Assembly: GCA_037176725.1 (NCBI GenBank)
Contig: JAZBRS010000029.1
Coordinates: forward strand, 120,313,001-120,377,000
Length of the DNA stretch: 64,000 nucleotides
Direction: 5' to 3'
DNA from: Posidonia oceanica
Lineage: Eukaryota; Streptophyta; Magnoliopsida; Alismatales; Posidoniaceae
Part shown: positions 51,001 through 61,640 of the stretch, in pieces
How positions within the stretch are numbered: the stretch's first letter is position 1
Layout: each line of letters starts with the position of its first letter
Program-made: the position numbers and the translations under genes
Notes under the pieces: generated by a model
Database searches by the model: none
Seen by the model: the letters and a program-made list of their open reading frames with translations, nothing else
What the model was told of the DNA's origin: nothing

Positions 51001-54000
51001 TCGGTGGAGGACGACGCTGTCTGGAACGTGCCGGAGCGTTCGCCGGAGCTCTACAGAAGGTCTGAAGCTCGGTCCGGCCGTTCGACGCAGCGAAGCTGCA
51101 CTCTGAAGACCGGAGGAGACTCCTGACGTCCGTGCGGAGCTCCGGGGATCACCGGGATGGCGTTCCGCTGGCTGGAGCGCCGTGAAGACCGGAGGACGTT
51201 GCTGGAGAAGATGACCGGACCGGCGAGCGGAAACGGAGCAGGAGGGCCGGAAAAGCTAGTCTAAAGGGCGGGGAAGCGAGAGGAAAAGAAAAGGAAGCTA
51301 ATGGAAGCAAAATTTACCTCTTTCCGCGTCTGAGTCGTTCCCCCGATGTCCGTGGTTCCAGAGCCGGTCGGCGGAGATCGTTCGGTCACAGCGGGCATCG
51401 TCCGTCGCTCGCGAAGGTTGGAGCGGCTTCTGAATGTTCCTCCGGTGCTTCCCAGATGGTCAGACGGAAGCTTCGCAGCACGGGTGGTGGTTCGACTGAT
51501 TTGGGTTCACAGGTTGCTGCCGGAGGTCGGGGAGGGGTGTTGCTGCTCGTCGGCTTGGATGGAGCGCTCTGGGAGATCGCTGGAGGTGCGGGGAGTGGTT
51601 CTGGGTGGTTGAAATGTTTTTTGGGAGGCTGTAGGTGGAGATTGGAAGTCGGCTGGTTTTCTAATCAGTGAGTGGCGTAAGTGTTTGTGGTGGAGTTTGG
51701 AAGCTGTGGTGAGCGGTTGGGTTCGAGGCCGGGGGCTTTGGAAATGTGGAGGCCTGGTGAGTGACTGGGTGAAGTTTGGGAGGGAGTTGCGGGCTGGAGT
51801 GATGGGAATTGTGAGAGAAAGGAGCTGGGTTGCAGGTCTGGTGATCAGGGTGTTTCCGGGTAGTTTTAGGTGGTTTCAGTGGGTGGAATGGCCGGAGAAT
51901 GAGGCTGGGAAATGGCTGGGTTTTGGGTGATCTTGGGGGAGCAATGGGGAGAAGTGTGGAGGCTTGGAGTGGTGCTGGGGGATTGGAAAAGAAAGAAGGA
52001 TGCTCTGCTGATATTTTCAGAGAAGAAAAGAAGAAGACTGGATGGAGGGATCGGGCTCTGATGAGGGCTTCTCTCCGGGATGCCCAGAACTCACAAACAC
52101 TCTCTTCTCCTCTCTCTTTTCACTCCGGAATTGGAAGAGGATCAGGGGAGGAGGAAGATCGCACAGAAAGGAAAGAAAATTCGGATTTTGGTCTCTGGTT
52201 TGCTGGTGGTCTCTCGTTGCTCTCTCTTGCTCGCTCTCACTGCCAATTGAAGGTCTATCTCTCCTCCACTGAAGGAAGGACGGGAAGCTTATATCTAGTA
52301 GAGGGGAGGCTGCTGACGCGCTGGGCGCGAGCTGAGAATTTCAAACTCGGCCGGCGGTTACTGCAGCGGAGGGGACGGGGCGACCGGCTCCGGAAAAGCT
52401 GCTGAGACGAAGGAAAGGCGGCGAGTTGCTGTAGAATGAAGTGACGGAGCTTCGAATTTAAAAGGAGGAGGGAATCCTGTTGCTGCAGCTTCGCGGGAGA
52501 ATCGGCCGGAGAAAAACGCAGAGGAAGATTGAGGAAGAAGAAGGGTGGGGAAGGCCGGACTGTGGGCCGAGAAAAAAAAACGAAGAAATAAAAGAAAAAA
52601 GGAAACGGACTGAATTGAGCCCAGTAAAGAAAAGAAAGATAAAAAAGAAAAGTAAGAGAGAAGGAGAGGGTAGAATGGGGAAATAAGATAGGTAAAAATA
52701 AACTAAAAAAAATAAATAAAAATATTAGAAGAGTTGTACTGTAGATTAGGATTTTAATTAAGATTTTTAATGGTTATTTTGAGTTGATTAATGTGTTTTG
52801 GGCTTGATTAGGGTTTTAGGACTTTGGTTTTGTTCTTAATTGGTTTTCACTTGTTTAAATGTTTGTTAATCCCTTTTTAAAAAATTTTATTTCTTTTGTT
52901 GGACACTTAGGGTATTGATTAGGATTTTTCAGGATTTATTTCGTTTTATTTTAGGGTTGGTTTTAGATTTTAAAGTTGTAGTCTTCTTAGGGTTTTTCTT
53001 TCTTAAGTCTTTTAAGTTATGTCTTGATTTTTATTTAAGGATTTTTCTTGAAGTTTTTAGTTGGATTTTTCTGGTTTGATAGGGTGTTTTTAAGCTTTTC
53101 AGATGTGTTTTTCTTTTCTTTTTTAATTAAGCTTTTAACTTGTTTTTCTTATGTTTACTAGGTTAAGTCCTTTGCCTTCTTTAATTACTTGTCTTAGTAT
53201 TTGATTTTTTAATTCTTCTTTTTGGGTTTGTTTTTTAATTCTTCTGATGGGTTTTCACCTTTGGCGGGTTTTGATTTTATTTTAGTTTTTTCCTTGATTT
53301 TTCAGTGTTTTCTTTTGATTTGTTTTGTATTTTTTAGTTTGCATGTTTAGTTTTCTTTTTAGCTTGTTTTAGTTAAGTTCAAGTTCTTAATGGCTTGTTT
53401 AATATATTTTTTAATTGTTTTTCTTAGGGTACTGATTTGTTGTTTTATGCTTTGAGGTTTTGCAGATTTTTATGGGTTTTTGTGGATTTTTGCAAAAGGG
53501 AGAAAAGGAAAAGAGAAGGAGGGAAGAAATGGAATAAAAAGGGGAATAAAAGGAAAAAAGATAGGTTGGAGGAAAACGATTTTTAAAATTCAGAAAAAGT
53601 GTTAAAAATAAAGTAAAAATAGGGATAGGATAGAGGAAGGGTAGAAGCACAGAGGGGGCCCACAGCCAGACCCAAAAAGGATGAGAAGGGGGGAAAAAGG
53701 GAGATGATAATTAAGAGAGAGAGAGGAGAGAGAAAACGATAATCCCGGAGAGAGAAAAGGATAATTTGAGTGAATGGAGGTCTTAATGGTCTCGGAATTG
53801 GGTGAAAATTGGTGGGTGGGTAGTCTAGGTTTTGAAGTCTTGGGTTTGAAATTTTGGTTTGATTCTAAAGAGGTTTTGGAGGGGTTTCAAGGTGTAGAAA
53901 AAGGGTAGTTTCACCTAAGTTTTCTAGGGTTTTTGGGAATGGGTCAGGCTTGGAAAATCCTAGGTTTTTGGGTAGGTTTGTTGAGTGGATAGTGGTGGGT

Positions 54001-54177
54001 TTTCCTATGAATTTTGGTTAGGTTCAGAGGTTGGGAAGGGGGGTAAAGGTTTAGGCCAAAACAGGCTGATTTTGAAGGGTTGAGAGGAGGGTTAGGGTTA
54101 GGGTTTGGTTGGGGTTTGATCCAGCAATCAACCAGAGGGCTCCAAGGGTCTAGGCCTGCCAAGATGGGGTGTCAACA
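48059..54177 (-). repeat. 5' LTR of element C (6119 bp)
   Basis: Same length as the 3' LTR, with about 30 differences by eye, including one-base indels in A, G and T runs. Features lie at corresponding places: hairpin block 48381-48404, 30-bp-type array 48683-49043, ATGCAATTTT field 49800-50850, covarying hairpin 50868-50900, TATA-like CTTATA 52288-52293, T-rich U3 52700-53480, telomere-like motif 54090-54107. Confidence 0.95.
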
Positions 54178-54182
54178 GAACT
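54178..54182. other. Target site duplication of element C, right copy
   Basis: GAACT immediately after the TCAACA end of the 5' LTR, matching 25841-25845. Confidence 0.93.
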
Positions 54183-54589
54183 GTATTCTGATTTTTCTGT
54201 CAAACCTGGTGATGCTCTGTTTAGACTTGATTGAACTTGACATATTATGCCGAATATGTGCTTGCCTGCCATGCACTGTATCCTGTTAGCCTTGGCAATG
54301 CTTTGTTTGATCTCAGCTGCACTTTTAAATACAAGTATCTGTTTAAATGCCTGATAAAGTCTGGTTTATTGATTCCATGCCTGTACTGCCATTTGTGCCT
54401 AATTTACATACATAGGGAGGGATTGCACCCATGATGTCTTTCTAGCATGCTTGCTGTTTGTATTTGTGTATGTATGATTTTGCCTGCTTTCGGCACTGTT
54501 TGTAGGATAAATGCTGCTTGTATGCCTTCACTTGCATTAAGACTGTATTTCGCTCTGAGTCCCGATTTTTGGTTTTATAGTCTAGCTCA

Positions 54590-56877
54590 GAGCATGCTGG
54601 TACGAGCAGGGGAGCCTTCGGTTCGAGGTCTCGGGGTCGGAGAGCCTCAGGATCCTAGGCATCCAAGGGAGCTTCTAGCTCGGGTGGTGCACAGGAGTGT
54701 TCTGCTAGCCCTGTACCTACTGTTCCCAGAGAGGTATGCTTGAACTCAGCTTTTAAATGCTTAAATTTCTATTTCTATTTCTGTGCTGCTGAAACTGACT
54801 TGTGCTTTAAATTCTGGTAGGAAGCTGGGAACTATGGTCGTCGTCTGCTCAGCGAGGACCACATCTGCAACCGTGATGATTTCGAGGTAAGAATGCTTCT
54901 CCTCTGTTAGTTACTTCCTTTGAATGCATGCCAGCCTTTCTGACTCAGTGTTTGTTGCCTCTGTCAGGTTGGAGACTCCCGTAGGGTGATGAGGTGTGGC
55001 TGGGCACCTATGTTAGCCCACTTCCGACGTTTACCTGGGTTCCTGCAGGACTTCTTACTCCATAACAGCCTGTTCTATAGCTTCCTCTGGATTCCTACTA
55101 TCCATGGGCACTACAACTTCTTCAGGGCACTGGCAAAGAGGTGGAGATTTGAGATGCATACCTTCCACTTCCCCTATGGCGAGATGACCGTCCTGCCCGA
55201 GCACTTGGCCCTACTGACAAGGTTGAGCTTTGGAGGAGAGCCCATCGTAGGCAAGGCGACCTTGGGATACTCCAAGGTTCCACAACTATTGGGGAGGAAA
55301 GCCCTCGAGCAAACCCGCTCCACTTACAACTTCTGCATGACCTAGCTATGGGAGTGGAACAAGATCTGGCCGGACCCTTCCCCTGGCCCAAAGGAAGAGG
55401 CTTTCGTCCAGCGGCACTTCCTGCTTGACCTGTTTGGGGTCATGTTCTACGATGTTTCGGGGTACTGCATCCATGCAGACTGGCTTATGTATATAGCCAA
55501 TGTGGATGAGCTCTGGCATTACGACTGGGGAGGCGCTAGCTACGCCTATCTGCTCTGTGGCCTGGATGATGTGGTCCGAAGAAACTACCGGTCGTATATC
55601 AGCCTCTACCCCTTGGTGACGGTAAGTGACAAGTTGTTTCTACTTTGAATTGGTTATATTCTGTTTACCTGTCAGCTGTATTAACACTTCTGCCTGTTTG
55701 CTTTGCAGTACTGAGTGATGGAGCACACTTGGCGGGGGCACTATTTCTTTTGCCTTTGCTTTGAGCTTCTTCCCCTCCCCCAGTAGTGGTGTGAGCCAGA
55801 CCACCAGGCCGCCTCGGGAGTTTATGGTTACGAAGCATACTACTATCTGCTGGACCTTATAGGTCATGACGAGGTGAGCTCAAATACATTTATGAATTTC
55901 CATATAAATAAATTGTTGAATGAACTGCTCTGATGCCTACTTTGTTTGGTTTTGCTTCCAAGTGGATCTTCGCCCATTCTGATGATATGATGATTTTGAC
56001 TGGGCCCCACTGAACTCGAGGTGGCGCTTGAGGAGGGTGCAGACCCAATTTTCTGTCTGAAGAGGTATGCTTACTACCTCCCTGGGTGGGTTCGTCATCA
56101 ATTTACCAACGACTTCTGCATTCCCATCCCGCCTCCTGTTGATATGACATCCAGGATCATGACCCGTGCGGCCGCTCAGATTGCTGCTGCTGAGGCCAGG
56201 AGCGCCTGTAGCCGGTTTACCATCCGGGGGGTCACCTAGGAGGAGTACGCGGACTGGTTTGAGCGGGTGGGCCGACCGCATTTGTTGCCAAAGGATCTCC
56301 TGGTGGAGCAGTATCACATGTGGTTCGTCGAGGACTGGGCATAGGTAAACTTCTTCGCAACTTCCATGATATTGTAACTACTATGTTAAATTATGATCTC
56401 GAACTAATGAACTCATTTCAGGGCTTCGCAGAGCGACTGAACGATTTCTATAGCAAGATGGAGGCGACGTAGGTAAGTCAGCCACAATCTGGTCTATTTA
56501 AGTTTACACATTTGCAATATTCTGCCCTGACAATCTTTCTGTACAGGCAAGGCGAGGACAGCTGCTTCTGGAGGTATAAGCCTGAGTAAACACTTAAGTT
56601 AACTTAAGTCCTAACTGCTTTAATGTTTGCTTTTCAGGGTGGCGATCCCCGGCCTGCCATCAACACGAGGTCAAGCAGCGAGTTCTCTATTGACTTCAAC
56701 CTAGAGGACATCTCTGATACCAAGACTCCGGCGGGGGAGAGTAGCGTGGGACCAAGCCCTTTGCAGTCTCGAGCTACTTCTGCCAAGCTCGCTAGGAAGC
56801 TGCACAGAAAGAAGGACCGTGAGACTCTGCAGAACATCCAGGCTGGCTCGCACTCTAACACCACAGAGGATGATTAG
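54590..56877 (+). pseudogene. Decayed multi-exon plant mobile domain (PMD) gene
   Basis: Exon-like blocks with good splice signals: about 54600-54733, 54821-54886, 54968-55621, 55709-55873, 55963-56344, 56422-56472, 56547-56573 and 56638-56877. The third block encodes LAHFRRLPGFLQD...RWRFEMHTFHFPYGEMTVLPEHLALL, a clear PMD pattern (MAIN/MAIL1-type family, nuclear proteins linked to gene silencing, also found in transposons). Stops TAG at 55343-55345, TGA at 55712-55714 and TAG near 55784, plus a frameshift near 56010, break it. The stops look like C-to-T or G-to-A changes. Element C separates it from a possible first exon at 25210. The last block ends at TAG 56875-56877. Confidence 0.7.
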
Positions 56878-56948
56878 CTACTCGCACTCTGACACCGCAG
56901 AGGATGATTAGCTACTCGCACTCTGACACCGCAGAGGATGATTAGCTG
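56847..56948 (+). repeat. 34-bp minisatellite over the PMD stop codon, 3 copies
   Basis: CTCGCACTCTGACACCGCAG plus AGGATGATTAGCTA occurs three times in a row; the first copy contains the stop codon, so the other two lie in the 3' UTR and repeat the last codons and the stop. Confidence 0.85.
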
Positions 56949-57546
56949 CTCGCCATCTTATGATTTGCCGAGTTATTTGATGTAATTCCATTTGTACTAT
57001 TATGCTTTTCAAGTTTGTAATACTGACTGGATTACTAAACTGAAATTGCACATGGGGCCCTGGAATGTCAAATCATATGTATTTCTGTTTGTACTATGTG
57101 TATATGGATGCAAAGTTTTGAGAATGGCTCATTTTGCAGGTATCTTGGAGCGTTGCGCCATTTGGCGACTTAAGTTAACTTACAGCAGAATGTAGAAAAA
57201 TCCCTATTAAAAACACGAGACAAAAACGTGAGACTCTGACACGAGAGTCCTTTGTTCAGTGTCAGAACACGTGATTTGCACACCTAGGGCTGCTATATCC
57301 TTGCCTCCTTTGTCCGTGAGAGCGCCCAGATCTCCTCCTTGGACCTCATAGTTGCTTCCTCTTCCACCTCCCTCAAAATGGTGGGTTCCATTGGCCTTTT
57401 TGGCTCTATGGTCGGCCGGCCGTGCCCTTACTGCTACAGGCGGTGGGGGACCCTTGTTGGGCCGGCAAGGCTTCTGTCTAGCCTCCTCCTCCTTGTTTTC
57501 TTTGCCTCTGAATGGCTGGATTGTTGTTCTGATCTTTTGCCTTTGA
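56949..57546. other. Stretch between the two plus-strand remnants
   Basis: 56949-57200 looks like a 3' UTR or spacer. 57280-57546 is open on both strands for short distances but nothing is recognised; it could hold the 5' exon of the next remnant. Confidence 0.4.
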
Positions 57547-58821
57547 TTTGTGTATGGTTTCCCTACTCTGGTTACCCCAGTTCGCTGCTCTGAGATGCTT
57601 CGGGCGTGGATCAGAGATCTCAATGCCGACGACCGCGAGAGGCTGCAGATGTGGGGGATTTCCTCCAGAATGCTGAATATGGCTGAGGTGGAAGTCAGTC
57701 GACACCTCCTGTGTGCCGCCGCGAGGTTCTGGAAACCCTCGCTCCATGTCTTCTACTTTGGCAAAGTGGAAATGACGCCCATGCTGGAGGAGGTGCGCCG
57801 GATCTGTGGCTTGTCACCACTATTGGGGTAAGTTGTATTTATCAGACGTGATGGCTATGTGTCCGTCCTGAGTCAGCTAACAGGCCTCACCACCTTTGAG
57901 TGCAAACAGAGCCTGATTTGTGCCGATGGGTCGACGCCCATGCTCCGCTTGGAGTACTTTGAGCAGGTGATTCGAAGGCAGGCCACCCTTGGTGATGATC
58001 TGTGGCTCAGGGGCTTTATCACCCGCTTCCTGGGGGAGCTGATTTTCAGCCATGGTCGGCTGACAGTTGCAATAGAGGTGGCAGAGATCACACTGGCTAT
58101 AGTGACCTGGTAGATTGATCTGACAGAGACTTACCGCCGGCTAGATCGCATATCACACTGCTGTCGTCACTTCCACGGGTGGCAGCCTTGGTTCAGGTAT
58201 GCTGTCATTTGAAACTTGTTTTAACTGCTCTATTCTGGTTCTGCTGCTACTGACAGGCTTTTCTTTCCAGGTTTGGTTGGCTGGCCACACGAAGGTAGAG
58301 ATACTTCATCCCCAGCATTCTGCCTTCGAGAGTTACTGTAGTTCTGGCCATGCCCGGACCATCAGAGTGTCTGGGAGGAGTATGAAAAGCTGGAGAAGCT
58401 GACAGAGGGCACAGTGACCTGGTGGATCCTCCCAACTGTTGCGGAGCCATTCACCGTGTTCTTCAACGGAGGTGACATGCGGCGGGTCATCCTATTGGGA
58501 TTTGCTGGAGGTGTCGAGTACCATCTCATTCGGGTGCTGTGACAGTTTGGCTTTCGCCAGGATGCATTCGCTGAGGGCCAGATGCCTAAGTTCTTCCGGC
58601 TCTATTCACTTAACTCGATGATAATGACGGCGGAGCTAGCTCGCCTCATGCGCGGCGGGATCAAGTCAACTGACATAGCTGCGGTGCTCGGCTCGGGCTG
58701 TACTACTGATTACATAAGCGAGGTGCAGGGCGCCTGGCCCATTAGTGAGGTCTCGCCTGGTGGTCTTCTGTTCAGTGGTGCTGGGAGCTCCAAGAAGGCA
58801 CGGACCAGCTTAGATAACTGA
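57547..58821 (+). pseudogene. Decayed homologue of the element C third ORF (PMD/DUF7745-like)
   Basis: From GFPTLVTPVRCSE to the TGA at 58819-58821 it follows the protein of 35195-36532 closely (for example EVEVSRHLLCAAARFWKP, and LWLRGF-TRFLGELIF-HGRLTVAIEVAEI). Breaks: TAA at 57829-57831, TAG near 58111, TGA near 58540 (an Arg position in the other copy, so probably CGA to TGA), and a frameshift around 58370. An intron-like piece with GTATGC...TTTCCAG ends (about 58197-58270) lies between the codons for Q and VW, which are adjacent in the element's ORF. It is not clear whether this was a separate gene or the last part of the PMD gene upstream. Confidence 0.75.
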
Positions 58822-58979
58822 GAGGTGATTGCAGCTTATTCTAAGTAATCATGTAGCTTGTGCGGGACCAAACTAATGCCTGTAACCGGATTTTAATGAA
58901 TAACAAGCTGCCCCACTGCTTTGTATGCTCATGTGTTAGTCTCTGTGCCCATGGCTTGGTGCTCCCTTGATTCTGTAAG
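58822..58979 (+). other. 3' flank of the remnant
   Basis: Possible 3' UTR with TTTTAATGAATAACAAGC near 58890. The last five bases, GTAAG (58975-58979), may be the target duplication of element D; its partner is not in the window. Confidence 0.4.
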
Positions 58980-59841
58980 TGTAGTAACCCTGAAAATCGA
59001 CACGTCCATGCACGATGCCAAAGCTCGCGTGCATCAACCGAGATTAGGTCACTATTAGCAGTAGATCTGAGGAAGGAAACTCTACTCGAAAACACCAGAA
59101 AAAGAAGAAAAAAGAAAGATAAGACAAAATCAGAGTCGCCACTGTGTGTATTAAATCAGGAGGCAAGGAAAACCGGGGAAATGCACGGAAACCATGCAAG
59201 AAGGATGCAATGATATGCAATGCTATGACTCATGCCTAGGATGAGGGCATAATGGTCATTACGGGCCAAGAGAAAGGGCAAGGACTCCTGTTACGCACGG
59301 GGAAGGTGTTAGGCACCCCCGATACATCTGAGAATCGGTCTTTCTTAGGCTTAACGCTCGCATATGCAGGAAGATGCATGCTATGAATGCCTAAATGCCA
59401 TGAATGCTTAATTACGTGCTCAAATGTATGCTCTAGGTGCTAAGATGCGTGCAGGGAATTAAACGTGCAATCTGTGTGCTCAGCAGCGCTGCCAGTGTTC
59501 CGAACGGGGCGTGCCCTAGTTCATAAGAACTCCAGACAGTAAGCATCATTGCCCTAAATGCAATGCAGGCGATAAATCAAAACAGCGATGAAAACCAGGC
59601 AATGCGAAGCGACATGCAAATGGGAAACGAAAGCAGGGGCGGAAACCCATGCAATGCAAGTACACGACAAGCAAAAGGAAGCAAAGCAGTAGCGATAAAG
59701 CCTAATCTACATGCATGAGGAAACAGATCGCGAAAACGATGCATGCCATGCAAATGATAAGGCAATGAGTGATATGCAATGATTTAGGTGGGCTTATCTT
59801 GAAGATCTGAGGCTTGATCTGAAATAACTTTGGTTAGAATG
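58980..59841 (-). mobile_element. Element D: LTR end fragment
   Basis: Starts TGTAGTAACCC, without a PBS to its left, so this is the outer edge of an element lying to the right. It carries the PBS-like motif and the conserved hairpin block (59298-59311), then stops at 59841 where E begins. It belongs with E to a sub-family distinct from A, B, C and F (TCGACACGTCCATGCACGAT after the start). Confidence 0.75.
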
Positions 59842-60476
59842 TGTAGTAACCCCGAAATTCGGATCGTCCATGCATAATGCCAAAGCTCGCGTGCATTGAT
59901 CGGAATTAGGTTCACTATTAGCGGTTGGACCCGATGAGGGATGCTCTACTCGGAAACGCTGGAAAAAGAGGAAAAAGGAAAGATAAAACTAAATCAGAGT
60001 CGCCACCGTGTCTATTAAATCGGGAGACAAGGAAAACCGAGGAAATGCATGGAAAACATGCAAAAGATGCAATGATATGCAATGCTATGACTTGTGCCTA
60101 GGATGAGGGCATAATGGTCATTACGGGCCAAGAGAAAGGGCAAGGACTCCTGTTATGCACAGGGAAGGTGTTAGGCACCCCCGATACGTCCGAGAATCGG
60201 TCTTTCTAGGCTTAACGCTCGCATATGCAGGAAGATGCATGTTGTGAATGCCTAAATGCCATGAATGCTTGATTACATGCTCAAGTGTATGCTCTAAGTG
60301 CTAAGATGTGTGCAGAGAATTAAACGTGCAATCTATGTACTCAGCAGTGCTGTCAGTGTTCCGAACGGGCGTGCCCTGGTTCGTAAGAACTCCAAACAGT
60401 AAGCATCACTGCCCTAATGCAAATGTAGGCGATAAATCAAAGCAACGATGAAAACCATGAAATGTAGGTGTGCGAC
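59842..60476 (-). mobile_element. Element E: LTR end fragment inside D
   Basis: Again TGTAGTAACCC followed by the same landmarks as D; one arm of the hairpin block is mutated (near 60161). It stops at 60476 where F begins. The five bases before it are GAATG, a possible target duplication. Confidence 0.72.
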
Positions 60477-61142
60477 TGTAGTAATCCCAATCAGAATCAG
60501 GCTTACTTTTAGCGGCGATGATCCGAGGAGGAGGGCTCAACTCGAAAACACTTGAAAAGGGAAGAAAAGGAGAAGATAAGACAAATCAGAGTCGCCACCA
60601 TGTCTATTATCGGGAGACAAGGAAAACCAGGGGAAATGCGTGAATTAACACGCAAAACCAAGCAAGAAATGCAAAGCAAAGCAATGCAAAGGAAAACAAT
60701 TGCAAATACATGCAAATGAGATGACTCATGCCTAGGATAAGGGCGATATGGTCATTGCGGGCCAAAAGACTGGGCAAGGACTCCTGTTACACGCGGGGAA
60801 GGTGTTAGGCACCCCCGACACGCCCGAGAATCGGTCTGTCTAGGCTTACGCTCGCATACGCAGGGAAATGCAGATCTGAATGCCTAAATGCCAATGAATG
60901 CCTGAATGGATGCTCATAGGTGTGCTCTAAGTGGTGGGATGCAATGCAGGAAAGTAAATGTGCAGTCTAAGTGCTCAGTAGCGCTGTCTGTGTTCCGAAT
61001 CGGACGAAACCTGGCTCGTGAGAACTCTAGGCAGTAAGCATCACTGCCCTATATGCAAATGCAAGCGAAAAAGCAAAACAACGGTAAAACCATGCAGATG
61101 CAAGTGACAAGCAAGAGAAAACGACGTAAAACGCGAAACAAT

Positions 61143-61640
61143 GCAACAAACGAGAGCGGCACGCAAAACGGTGCAAGAAAACAAGATCGGCACGCAAAAC
61201 GGTGCCAAAAGCAAAGCGGGCACGCAAAACGGTGCCAACAGTGAAGCGGGCACGCAAAACGGTGTCAAAAACAAAGCGGGCACGCAAAACGGTGCCAAAA
61301 GCAAAGCGGGCACGCAAAACGGTGCCAAAGACAAAGCGGGCACGCGAAACGGTGCCAAAAGCGAAGCGAGCACGCGAAACGGTGCCAAAACGAAGCGGGC
61401 ACACAAAACGGTGCCAAAAACGAAGCGGGCACGCGAAACGGTGCCGAAAACAAAGCGGGCATGCAAAACGGTGCCGAAAACGAAGCGGGCACGCAAAACG
61501 GTGCCAAAAGCGAAGCGGACATGCAAAACGGTGCCAAAAGCGAAGCAAGCACGCAAAACGGTGCCAAAAACAAAGCGGGCACGCAAAACGGTGCCAAAAG
61601 CGAAGCGGGCACGCAAAATGGTGCCAAAAGACGGAATAAA
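61143..61640. repeat. 30-bp tandem array in LTR F, about 16 copies
   Basis: CACGCAAAACGGTGCCAAAA followed by GCGAAGCGGG repeats every 30 bp, with one base missing once near 61390. Variation is mostly G/A at CG sites. Open frames on both strands (for example 61141-61710 plus, 61041-61931 minus) arise from the period being divisible by three. Confidence 0.9.

Larger units (their letters stand above)
25846..54177 (-). mobile_element. Element C: complete 28.3-kb Tat/Ogre-type retrotransposon
   Basis: Two LTRs of 6119 bp each (25846-31964 and 48059-54177), TG...CA ends, a 5-bp target duplication, PBS at 48041-48057 and a purine tract at 31969-31977. The sense order is gag, protease, G-patch, reverse transcriptase, two RNase H domains, integrase, a third ORF, then a structured 3' UTR. 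The double RNase H, zinc knuckle type, PBS and size point to the Tat/Ogre lineage. By eye the LTRs differ at about 30 sites (about 99.5% identity), so the insertion is recent. The gag-pol frame has two TAG codons, so this copy is probably unable to move unaided. Confidence 0.95.

Noticed and set aside
57829..57850. Short GTAAGT...ATCAG intron
   Set aside because: Eighteen bases is too short to splice; the homologous frame reads through, so it is a stop mutation.
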